Source: Streptococcus pseudopneumoniae ATCC BAA-960 = CCUG 49455 (GTDB taxonomy: Bacteria; Bacillota; Bacilli; Lactobacillales; Streptococcaceae). From it: DNA of 31,497 bases. A program made the translations under genes and the position numbers. Location: assembly GCF_002087075.1 (NCBI RefSeq), contig NZ_MWSM01000023.1:1-31497 (forward strand), given 5' to 3'. The notes beneath the pieces were generated by a model. That model ran no database searches, was not told the origin of the DNA, and worked only from the letters and a program-made list of their open reading frames with translations. Below, piece after piece: positions 19,453 through 27,007 of the stretch (the first letter of the stretch is position 1; every line of letters begins with the position of its first letter).

Positions 19453-20008
19453 CTTCTTCTATCCTTTCACCAAATAATTGGCTTTCTTGGGCTTGAATCT
19501 CAAGCTCATCAATCACTGGTAATTCTTCCAAATGGTTAATTCCCATGTAATCTAGGAAATAATCTGTAGTCACATAGAGGTTGGGGCGACCCAACACTTC
19601 TTTTTTCCCGTCTTCTCGTATCAAGTCAAAGGCCTGCAACTTTGCCAAGGCCCCACTCGAGTTGACCCCACGGATGGCATCAATCTCTATCCGTGTGATG
19701 GGCTGTTTGTAAGCAATGATGGACAAGGTTTCAAGGGCAGCCCGAGATAAACTCTGGTTGATAGGTGCCTTAGAGTATTCCTTCAAAATCTCTGCAAATT
19801 GAGGCTTGGTCACCAATCTATAAGCGCCCCCTGTCTCAATTAGAGCCAAACTGGAATCTGGGGCCTTTTCATACTTCTGGGCTAATTTTTCTAAACTCTG
19901 TTGGATGCCTGTCGGTGGCAGAGAGAGGAGTTCAGCTAACTGGCGGACTCTAATCCCATCTTCACCCGCTACAAACAAGAGCGCTTCTATTTTTGCTAAA
20001 GTACTCAT
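19439..20008 (-). CDS. scpB: chromosome condensation and segregation protein ScpB
   Basis: A 189-residue ScpB, the winged-helix KITE subunit of the SMC-ScpAB condensin. Two winged-helix units are visible (residues 1-75 and 85-160; [23 protein letters not shown] is the diagnostic segment of the second). The acidic C-terminal tail is typical. GAGAGGAAAG precedes the ATG, 18 bp after scpA. Confidence 0.95.
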   Translation of the reverse strand: MSTLAKIEALLFVAGEDGIRVRQLAELLSLPPTGIQQSLEKLAQKYEKAPDSSLALIETGGAYRLVTKPQFAEILKEYSKAPINQSLSRAALETLSIIAYKQPITRIEIDAIRGVNSSGALAKLQAFDLIREDGKKEVLGRPNLYVTTDYFLDYMGINHLEELPVIDELEIQAQESQLFGERIEEDENQ

Positions 20009-20026
20009 CTTTCCTCTCTATCAAGT

Positions 20027-20755
20027 CTAGCTTTGGGCCACTTGACTTTCTTCCTTCTTTTCCATGAGATAAATATCTCCGAAACTCTCCTCTTGTACGA
20101 GGGTTAGCTCCTGGGTTTTGATTAACTCTAGGGTTGCCAAAAAGAGGGTGATGACCTCTTGGAGATTCTGGGCTTCCTTAAACAAATCCTGCAAGCGCAA
20201 TTGATCTCGTCCAGCCAAGGACTCTTTCACGATAATCATCATGTCCTCAATCTTATACTCATCCCTCAAGATAGTCGTGTGGTTCTGTGCAAACTCCTCT
20301 TTTTTCTTGGCTAGGATATTTGAAAAAGCCAAAAAGAGATCAATGGTCGTCTTGTCATGCACAAGCTCCGCATCTTCGTATATCAACTCTGTCGGCGCTT
20401 TGGAATAGTGCTGGGCCCGTTCTTGGTGTTTGGCTTCCAAGTGCTCCCCCAAGAGCTTGAACTTGCGGTATTCTTCAATTTGAGAGAGAAGATCCTGCTC
20501 CAGGTCATCTTCCAAATCTGTCACTTCCGCTACCTTTGGCAAGAGCTTGCGGCTCTTAATCAACATGAGCTGACTGGCCATAACCATGTACTCACCCGTC
20601 ACTTCCAGACGCATGGCCTGCAGGGTTGAGACATAGGCTAGATACTGTTCGATAACTTCCGTAATGGGCACATCGTAGATATCCATCTGATACTTAGAAA
20701 CCAGGTGCAAGAGCAAGTCCAGGGGCCCTTCAAAATCTTTTAATTTAATATCCAT
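20027..20755 (-). CDS. scpA: chromosome condensation and segregation protein ScpA (kleisin)
   Basis: A 242-residue kleisin that bridges the SMC heads. The N-terminal motif [20 protein letters not shown], which contacts the SMC neck, and the C-terminal winged helix ([19 protein letters not shown], residues 190-225) are both present, with a central acidic, helical ScpB-binding stretch. Its ATG overlaps the stop of the xerD-like gene by one base. Confidence 0.95.
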   Translation of the reverse strand: MDIKLKDFEGPLDLLLHLVSKYQMDIYDVPITEVIEQYLAYVSTLQAMRLEVTGEYMVMASQLMLIKSRKLLPKVAEVTDLEDDLEQDLLSQIEEYRKFKLLGEHLEAKHQERAQHYSKAPTELIYEDAELVHDKTTIDLFLAFSNILAKKKEEFAQNHTTILRDEYKIEDMMIIVKESLAGRDQLRLQDLFKEAQNLQEVITLFLATLELIKTQELTLVQEESFGDIYLMEKKEESQVAQS

Positions 20756-21495
20756 TATCTATATTTTTCTAAGGTCAGGACTGTTTTTAATCCTAATTTT
20801 TTTGCAATTTCGTACAAATCGACCTTGTTTTCTATTTGTCTTAGAATAAACTGTTCACGTAAGACTTGAGCTGATAAGGTTGAGAAACCTTTCTCCTTGA
20901 CAAAAGCTTCTAACTGACGAAAGGCCCACTGACGAGAATAGGCTTTCCCTCCCCTTTCAAAGAGATATATCTGGCCCATCAAGGGTTCCAACTCCGAAAG
21001 CAAGGTCGTGGGAATGCTGACAATCCTCTGTTGGGAAGCCTTGCTGATTCGCAACACCTGAAAATCCAGATTGATGTCCGCAACCTTGATGGCTAAAATC
21101 TCACTGGGCAAGAGCCCCATTTCTAGGATTAAGAGCGCTAGCAAGCGTCCCTCTGGATGGTCGCTTTCCTGCCAAAAAGAGTCTAGGTATAGAATCTCTG
21201 GCTTTTCCGTCTTCTTTTCAGCTTGTTTGGCTAATTCCAAGCGGTAAAAGCTGTCCACCTCTCCTTTTTGATAGAGAAAGTATAGAAATTGGTTACAGGC
21301 CGAAATCTTTCGCTTCTGGGCGCTGATTTTTAGATTGGCTAGCTGGGCTTGGTAAATCTTGAGACTGGTCTCAGAAATCCGCTCACCTACCATGTCTAAA
21401 AATTGCTCCAAATCATACTTATAGGACTGCTTGGAATTGACAGACAAGCCCTGCTTTTCCTCTAAAAAGGCTGAAATCCTGTCTCTCATTGGCAT
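20755..21495 (-). CDS. XerD-like tyrosine recombinase homologue, probably non-catalytic
   Basis: A 246-residue protein with the two-domain layout of tyrosine recombinases: a SAM-like N-domain (residues 1-90) and a catalytic-type domain. The active site is largely lost. The first Arg box, usually GLRxSE, reads GLLPSE. The HxxR box, usually LRHxF, reads LREQF. The later LGH reads LGL. A terminal Tyr (EKYR) remains. It lacks about 50 residues compared with XerC/XerD. Streptococci resolve chromosome dimers with the unrelated-locus XerS, so this operon-embedded protein must have another role, perhaps linked to ScpAB. The start could be either of two ATGs two codons apart. Confidence 0.85.
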   Translation of the reverse strand: MPMRDRISAFLEEKQGLSVNSKQSYKYDLEQFLDMVGERISETSLKIYQAQLANLKISAQKRKISACNQFLYFLYQKGEVDSFYRLELAKQAEKKTEKPEILYLDSFWQESDHPEGRLLALLILEMGLLPSEILAIKVADINLDFQVLRISKASQQRIVSIPTTLLSELEPLMGQIYLFERGGKAYSRQWAFRQLEAFVKEKGFSTLSAQVLREQFILRQIENKVDLYEIAKKLGLKTVLTLEKYR

Positions 21496-21947
21496 CGAAT
21501 CTCATATTCCTTACTAAAGTCATGCAAGAGGGCATTAACGGCCTTGAGGATGGACTTGCGCGTAATAATCCCTTGGAAAATACCCTCTGCATCCACAACC
21601 GGTAAGAAGGACTCATCTACTAGCTTGTGCAAGACCTCCGTAATGGTGAAATCAGGCGAAACAACCGCTACGTCCGTTTTTGTCATATGAACGATATCCG
21701 TATCCGCCATGATTTCTTGGCTCAAGTCATGCTCCATCTGATAAGCCATAATATCTCTGAGTCCAATCGTCCCAACAAACTGTTTTTCATCTGTCACAAC
21801 AGGAACACGGGTATAGGTCATCTGACTGAGCAAGAGGGTCGCATGATCCGCATTGTGGGTATCAATCAACACAGCTAGATTTTTAGCAGGGGTCAAAAAA
21901 GTTTCCTCCTGCCCCAACAAGAAAGTCTCAAACTCCTTGGCAATCAT
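21486..21947 (-). CDS. cbpB: CBS-domain protein, c-di-AMP-binding CbpB type
   Basis: A 153-residue protein consisting of two CBS domains and little else (residues 15-75 and 80-140). YTRVPVVTDEKQFVGTIGLRDIM and ESFLPVVDAEGIFQGIITRKSIL are the paired nucleotide-binding segments. It resembles B. subtilis DarB and Listeria CbpB, which bind c-di-AMP and signal to the stringent-response enzyme. Whether the pneumococcal protein binds c-di-AMP is inference. Its ATG overlaps the upstream phosphodiesterase stop (ATGA). Confidence 0.8.
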   Translation of the reverse strand: MIAKEFETFLLGQEETFLTPAKNLAVLIDTHNADHATLLLSQMTYTRVPVVTDEKQFVGTIGLRDIMAYQMEHDLSQEIMADTDIVHMTKTDVAVVSPDFTITEVLHKLVDESFLPVVDAEGIFQGIITRKSILKAVNALLHDFSKEYEIRCQ

Positions 21948-22465
21948 CGGCTAAACTCCTTGGACAAACCTGGATACACCTCGTGATCTCGTGTCAAAAA
22001 GTCCACTTTGAAGTAACTATCATCAATCTCCACACGAGCATAGAGACATTCTCTGATGGTACCTCGTGGTTGACTGATAGAACCTGGATTTAGAAAGAGG
22101 ATCTTGCCTTCCAACCAAGCACTTGGCACATGCAAGTGACCATAGAGGCAGATAGCGGCCTCTTCCTCCTGAGCCCAGTAGTCCAACTTTTGAAAGTTGA
22201 AATTGATGTCAAACAAGTGACCATGAGTTTGGATAATCTTGGTCGAACCAAGCTCAGTCACCAGACGTTCTGGGTAGCCGGCGTAGAAGTCCATGTTCCC
22301 TTTAACAACGCGGATGCCCTCCCAAAGTGGAGAATCCGGACGTAGTTCAGAATCGCCGTTATGAAAAACGGCATCGACTTTGCCCACATAGCGATCACGG
22401 ACTTCTTCCACAATCAAGCTATCGCCATGGGAATCGCTCATTACAATGATGGTTTGCTTTGCCAT
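21944..22465 (-). CDS. YfcE/MJ0936-type metallophosphoesterase
   Basis: A 173-residue calcineurin-like phosphoesterase. Metal-binding motifs are in order: MSDSHGD near residue 9, FHNGDSE near 35, KGNMD near 55, THGH near 81 and YGHLHVP near 109, the last being the usual GHxH. Homologues hydrolyse phosphodiesters with a two-metal centre; the cellular substrate is unknown. The start lies 25 bp inside rdgB. Confidence 0.88.
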
Positions 22466-23412
22466 GATGGAAATACCTCCAAAAGTTTCTTAACGGCTAA
22501 GGCACGGTGAGATTGACTATTTTTTTCTTCCAGGGTTAATTCAGCTGATGACTCACCTGTTTCTCCTACAAGGAAGAGGGGATCATAGCCAAAGCCATTT
22601 TCACCCTTAGGTTCAAAGTTAATATAACCTGACCAGTCTGCTTCAACAACTAAACTTTCCTTATTTGGGCTGGCTACGACTAGGGTTGTGTGGAACTGAG
22701 CCGAGCGGTCCTTGAGTTCAAAGACCATGGCCAATTCGTGCAAGAGTTTGGCATTATTTTCACGGTCAGTTGCTCCCACACCTGCGAAACGAGCTGACCA
22801 GACGCCTGGTAAGCCACCAAGGACATCGACTTTGAGACCAGAATCATCTGCCAAAACCATCTTGCCCGTTAATTGAGAAATGGTTTCTGCCTTGAGACGG
22901 GCATTTTCTTCGAAGGTCATGCCTGTTTCAGCTACTTCAGGCAGGTCAGGATAGTCATTAAGATTTTCCACATCGTAGCCTAACTTATCAAAGATAGCTC
23001 GGAACTCTTTGGTCTTGCCTTCGTTACGAGTCGCAATCAATAAGGTTTCTCTGACCTTGTTTGTCTCAAAGAATGCTTCTACATCAACACCTTCTTTAGG
23101 CAATTCTACATGCAGGAGTTGCCCATTTTCAACTAAGAGAACCCCCCCCTGACGTTGAATGACTTCTACATTTCGTCCCATTTCTTGGTTGAGGATATCT
23201 ACCACAAAAGACAATAAACGGTAGAGGGAACCATAGCGTAAAACAGTAACAGAAACAGGAAAACCTCGATCCTCATCTCGAAATCTTTGGGCAAACTCCA
23301 ATAGAGGAAAATCCAAGTCATCATCCGTCAACGTCCGGACGCCACCAAAAATACCATAGGACCCGACATACCAGTCCTGTTCATCCTTATATTCATAAAT
23401 TTTATTTGTCAT
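22441..23412 (-). CDS. rdgB: XTP/dITP diphosphatase (RdgB/HAM1) with N-terminal extension
   Basis: Removes non-canonical purine nucleoside triphosphates from the pool. The enzyme proper (residues about 122-323) shows [47 protein letters not shown] and FGYDPLF, all diagnostic of the family. The first ~120 residues are an additional domain absent from E. coli RdgB (about 197 residues), with no motif I recognise; it is the form usual in streptococci. The start ATG (23410-23412) overlaps the murI stop as ATGA; a longer frame into murI is not needed. Confidence 0.92.
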
Positions 23413-24203
23413 AATTCTACATGCTCCACATGAATCTCTTTTTCCAGCCATTCTTCACCAATTTGTGCAAAACTTTGGCTGCTGGCTGTTGTGTAAAAAC
23501 GGTGATTAAGTGGTCCAGCATCGCGACCACGATTGATTTCAAAATAATTAAGTAAGACTGAGATGTCCCGTACGCACTCTGCTCCACTATCGATGAGCTG
23601 AACCTTTGGTCCCATGACATTTTGAATAATAGGTCTGAGCAATGGATAATGGGTACAACCCAAAATCAGGCTATCCACCTTTCCAACCAAGGGACGCAGG
23701 GTTTCATAGACCACTTTCTTGGTAACACTGGTTGACAGGGCGCCAGACTCGACCAAGGGGGCAAACTTGGGACAGGCCAAACTCTCCACCTGTAAGTCTG
23801 GAGCCAGATCATGAATTTTCTGACGATAGATATCTGATTGTACCGTCATGGGCGTTCCAATCACACCTATTTTCCCACCTTGACTGGACTTGATAGCTGC
23901 CGAAGCTCCTGGCAAAATAACACCTAGGACAGGAATATCTAGTTGAGCCTTGATTTCTTCCCAGACGACCGCAGTCGCAGTATTACAAGCAATGACAATC
24001 ATTTTGACATCCTTGGTCAAAAGAAAGTTGACCAACTGCCAAGTATATTCACGAATTTGCTCAGCAGGACGGGGACCATAGGGAGCCCGTGCCGAATCTC
24101 CAATATAGACGATTTCTTCATGGGGAAGCTGGCGCATGAGCTCGCGCACAACGGTCAAGCCCCCGACACCCGAATCCAAAAAACCAATTGGGCGATTATC
24201 CAT
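23409..24203 (-). CDS. murI: glutamate racemase
   Basis: Makes D-glutamate for peptidoglycan. The 264-residue length is standard. Catalytic motifs are [12 protein letters not shown] at residues 6-17, VIACNTATA with the first catalytic Cys near 73, and LGCTHYPLL with the second near 184. The start follows a poor ribosome binding site (GAAAGAAG). First gene of the nine-gene operon running to yidD, in which nearly every junction overlaps. No clear terminator interrupts it before 18460. Confidence 0.95.
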   Translation of the reverse strand: MDNRPIGFLDSGVGGLTVVRELMRQLPHEEIVYIGDSARAPYGPRPAEQIREYTWQLVNFLLTKDVKMIVIACNTATAVVWEEIKAQLDIPVLGVILPGASAAIKSSQGGKIGVIGTPMTVQSDIYRQKIHDLAPDLQVESLACPKFAPLVESGALSTSVTKKVVYETLRPLVGKVDSLILGCTHYPLLRPIIQNVMGPKVQLIDSGAECVRDISVLLNYFEINRGRDAGPLNHRFYTTASSQSFAQIGEEWLEKEIHVEHVEL

Positions 24204-24373
24204 ACAGTCTTCTTTCTAGTCTTTTTTCTGATTGATAGTTCATTATGATTACCGTTCCTTATGAACTGAATAATGACAGCCTAATCAATAACTATCTCTC
24301 TTAATCATAATCAAATATCAATAGAATGCAAGGAAAAAGTCTCATCCCTAAACCCTTAGCCAACATAGTGAGA

Positions 24374-24397
24374 AGTCTGGAACTTTCATCCCAGACT
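24374..24397. terminator. stem-loop after yneF, possible terminator
   Basis: AGTCTGG (24374-24380) pairs with CCAGACT (24391-24397). T residues follow on the plus strand; on the minus strand the run after the stem is poor, so its strength for yneF is uncertain. The rest of 24204-24406 holds only the murI leader region, where a weak inverted repeat (GTTCAT...ATGAAC, 24238-24266) is visible. Confidence 0.5.
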
Positions 24398-24406
24398 TTT
24401 CCTTAT

Positions 24407-24655
24407 CTATTTTTTCTTTTTATTGTTAGCAAGGGCTGCCTTTTGTTGGCGAATGATTTGGTGGTAAACTTGTTGTACCTTGGCTTCGCTTGGTTTTTGA
24501 CCATTTGCACTCAAAAGAGTACGAACTGCTTCAGCATTCAAACGTGGGTTGTCAGCGAATTCCTTTTCGATTTGCTTACGAACCAAGTACATTCCTCCAA
24601 TAGCTCCTCCTAAAAAAGCTAGCACAATCAATACAATTGCTAAAAGTAAATCCAT
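24407..24655 (-). CDS. yneF: YneF family small membrane protein (UPF0154)
   Basis: An 82-residue protein with one N-terminal transmembrane helix ([20 protein letters not shown]) and a cytoplasmic basic, helical domain with [15 protein letters not shown], the UPF0154 signature. Function unknown. Of two adjacent ATGs I chose 24653-24655, seven bases after AGGAG. The start suggested by the longest frame (24709) would lie over the promoter. Confidence 0.9.
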   Translation of the reverse strand: MDLLLAIVLIVLAFLGGAIGGMYLVRKQIEKEFADNPRLNAEAVRTLLSANGQKPSEAKVQQVYHQIIRQQKAALANNKKKK

Positions 24656-24688
24656 CATTTTTCTCCTGTTTCTTTTTGAGTCCCTTTC

Positions 24689-24722
24689 ATTATACCACAA
24701 ACTAGTCACCCTGACTAGTTTG
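24689..24722 (-). promoter_or_regulatory. yneF promoter with perfect inverted repeat
   Basis: An extended -10, TGGTATAAT (24689-24697 on the minus strand), lies about 30 bp upstream of the yneF start codon. CAAACTAGTCA-CCC-TGACTAGTTTG (24698-24722), a perfect 11-bp inverted repeat, abuts it where the -35 would be. It may be an operator, or the terminator of a gene once located upstream whose remainder was lost. Confidence 0.5.
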
Positions 24723-24744
24723 TTTTACGCTATCAGGGATGGAA

Positions 24745-25520
24745 TGTAATTCGAATGTGAGAATGTCTTTAGTAAATCGAACGTGAAAATGTCCCATTTG
24801 ATAAAATAGTCGTATGAAAAGTATCCAACTGAATATGAATGAAACGAAAAAATATCTTGTGATAAAAGCTATAGACCAAGGAAAGAAAACAAAGAATCGA
24901 GCCTGTGTCGAACTGAATCTTTCTGAAAGACAAATCAATCGTCTGCTACTAGCCTATCAACAGAAAGGAAAAGAAGCCTTCAGACACGGAAACAGAAATC
25001 AAAAACCAAAACATGCAATCCCTGATGAAATCAAAGAACGTGTCCTAAAGAAATACCTCTCCTATGAAACATATAAACCAAATGTCCTTCATTTCTGTGA
25101 ATTACTAGCTGAAGAAGAGGGAATTCAGCTCTCTGATACAACTGTTAGAAAAATACTCTATAAGGAAAACATCCTCTCTCCCAAGTCTCACAGAAAGACA
25201 AAGAAGAGACTAAGAAAACAAGCTAAACTGAACCGCAATCATCCCCTAGACAATCCAATCTTACCGTCCGCTAAAGATTTCCTGGAAGACACTAAAAAGC
25301 TACATCCTAGTAGACCCAGAAAGAAATTTGCTGGAGAACTCATCCAAATGGAGGCTAGCCCTCATGCCTGGTTTGGAGCAGAAACCTCTAACTTACACTT
25401 AGCCATTGATGATGCTTCCGGCAATATCCTAGGGGCTTATTTTGATAAAAAAGAGAACTTGAATGCTTACTATCATGTCCTTGAACAAATATTAGCCAAT
25501 CACGGTATTCCCCTTCAAAT
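24745..25520 (+). mobile_element. IS1202-like (ISNCY) insertion sequence, left part
   Basis: The left end carries two 19-bp subterminal direct repeats (ATTCGAATGTGAGAATGTC at 24749-24767, AATCGAACGTGAAAATGTC at 24775-24793), 26 bp apart, of the kind bound by a transposase. The transposase gene follows. The element stops at the RUP at 25521; no right end is seen in the window. The family is named from the layout of the protein. Confidence 0.65.
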
Positions 25521-25533
25521 TATAGTAGATTGA
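24814..25533 (+). pseudogene. ISNCY/IS1202-type transposase, truncated by RUP
   Basis: The frame gives 239 residues of a protein that is normally about 400-450. Residues 1-70 are a helix-turn-helix domain (RACVELNLSERQINRLLLAYQQ), 70-130 a second winged-helix part, and the integrase-type core begins at GELIQMEASPHAWFG. In relatives the segment reads QxDGSxHDWF, so the first catalytic Asp is Glu here. The frame ends within the RUP (last codons and TGA come from it), before the second catalytic Asp. Doubly inactive. Confidence 0.75.
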
Positions 25534-25627
25534 AACTAGAATAGTACACCTCTACTTCTAAAACATTGTTAGAAATCGATTTGACTGTCCTGATCGGTTT
25601 GTCCTATTCTTATTTCATTTTACTATA
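25521..25627. repeat. RUP element, intact 107 bp
   Basis: TATAGTAGATTGAAAC at one end and ATTTCATTTTACTATA at the other form imperfect terminal inverted repeats, and the length is exactly the 107 bp of the pneumococcal RUP. It provides the stop codon of the IS1202-like transposase on its left and of the intron reverse transcriptase on its right. Confidence 0.9.
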
Positions 25628-26304
25628 CTTTCAAACCTAGCCGTTTCTCAATAAAACGACTAACTGAATACATCACACGCTTAGCGGCTGCCTCGCTTCC
25701 GACCATCATCACACAATCATCTGCGTAGCGCACAAATCGAAGTCCCCTCTTTTCTAATTCCTTGTCCAATTCATTAAGCATGATATTAGATAAGAGAGGA
25801 GATACATTTCCTCCCTGTGGTGTACCAACTAGCGTTTTATGACGCCGACCGTTAATGATAACACCTGAATGAAGATACTTACGAATCAAGGATTCCCTAT
25901 CTCCGTCTTCGATCATATTATGTACTAAGGACATCAATCTATCTTGAGGAACCCTATCGAAAAATTTCTCTAGGTCTATATCCACTATCCACTCATAGCC
26001 GTCATTTAAGTACTCTAAGAGCTTGGACAATGGCTTGTTGGATTATCCTATCCATCACTGTCGGAATCCCAAGCTGAAGGACACCTCCATTGGGTTGGGG
26101 GATTTCAACTCGCAGGACTGATTGAGGTTTGTATTTTCTCTGTTTTATCAGCTCCTTAGTCAAGCGCCAGTTTTGTCTGAGATAGTCATCCATCTCTTCG
26201 ATAGTCATTCCATCAATCCCAGCTGAGCCTTTATTGGATTTTACTTGATTGTAAGCTTCCAGCATATTTTCGCGTGATACTATCTTATCTAGCAATTTTG
26301 ACAT
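25628..26304 (-). pseudogene. group II intron reverse transcriptase/maturase, frameshifted and truncated
   Basis: The N-terminal part (26304-26002) shows the RT fingers: NKGSAGIDGMTIEEMDDYL and VEIPQPNGGVLQLGIPTVMDRIIQQAI. The palm continues in another frame (to 25623): WIVDIDLEKFFDRVPQDRL, GTPQGGNVSPLLSN and RYADDC, with the catalytic Asp pair intact. Between QQAIVQAL and YLNDGYEW about 35-40 family residues are missing and the frame shifts, so an internal deletion occurred near 26015-26030. The thumb and maturase domains are cut off by the RUP. The start ATG follows AAAGGAA. Confidence 0.9.
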
Positions 26305-26829
26305 GTGCCTATTCCTTTCTTGTTTTGGTGCCTGAGGGATATCTTATATTGGTGAACCTTCATCTAGTCAATACGTGACAGAGTCCAGTTCTATCAGACC
26401 GTTCGTTTTACAGACACAAGTAAAGTAGGATTACTTCGATCTGTCGTTTTCTCTTTCTAGCGACAGAGCTCACGGGATAAGTCCTACATCTTTCCTCGTT
26501 TAGACTAGACATGAGGACGTTAAAAGGTTACAGTGGAAAAAGATAAATCTTAGTTCGAATTCAATTACTCTCGTGATTTACGCATATAGGTTACGACTAC
26601 CTTTTTGGACTTTAAGGTTTCGCGCCCCCCCTATCCGCTATATACGCCTTACTATCACCTTCCTGTTCGTAGAGCCACGATTTCGCTATCCCTTCCTCTG
26701 ACGATTCTTATTTCCAGCGTCAGACTTAAAACGGTCTATCCCCAGACCGTTTTAATCCGCTACCTCACGATAGTCAGGCTTGGGAATCGCTATTGGGTTC
26801 ACCGGTAGCAGGTGCCCACCAAGGACTTA

Positions 26830-26931
26830 TACTCAATGAAAATCAAAGAGTAAACTAGGAAACTAGCCGCAGGCTGTACTTGAGTACGGCAAGGCGACGT
26901 TGACGTGGTTTGAAGAGATTTTCGAAGAGTA
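26830..26931 (-). repeat. BOX element (A-C form) inserted in intron copy 2
   Basis: The ends TACTCAATGAAAATC and GATTTTCGAAGAGTA are present. The boxA segment contains TACGGCAAGGCGACGTTGACG, nearly the sequence used for BOX-PCR typing; boxB is absent. TTA flanks it on both sides (26827-26829 and 26932-26934). The homologous site in intron copy 1 (12863-12867 region) has the same sequence with a single TTA and no BOX. Confidence 0.93.
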
Positions 26932-26966
26932 TTACACCTCAGATGCACCACATGCCCGTCGTACTT

Positions 26967-27006
26967 CAAAAAAACTGAAGTCAGATTTCACTGACCTCAG
27001 TTTTTT
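26967..27006. terminator. terminator after rny
   Basis: ACTGAAGTCAG (26974-26984) pairs with CTGACCTCAGT (26991-27001) with one mismatch around ATTTCA; T runs lie on both strands. It sits directly after the rny stop, and group IIC intron copy 2 starts just past its T run. Confidence 0.9.
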
Positions 27007-27007
27007 A

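Larger units (their letters stand above)
25628..26964 (-). mobile_element. group IIC intron, decayed copy 2 (with reverse transcriptase remnant)
   Basis: The 5' end is at 26964 (GTACGACGGGCATGTGGTGC on the minus strand), ten bases after the start of the T run of the rny terminator. Domain I matches copy 1 closely, including AAAACGGTCT...AGACCGTTTT. A BOX element is inserted at 26830-26931. The domain II/III part that copy 1 retains is deleted here (near 26460). The reverse transcriptase gene follows but is broken, and the 3' end with domain V is gone at the RUP. Intron type is supported by the RT sequence and the 5' end. Confidence 0.87.

Noticed and set aside
23413..23451. Longer start for rdgB inside murI
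   Set aside because: The added residues look non-native and the ATG at 23410-23412 forms the common ATGA overlap with murI.
26830..26931. CRISPR-like repeats or an integron-type array from the recurring short repeats
   Set aside because: The repeats are dispersed single BOX and RUP elements, with no regular spacers and no cas genes.
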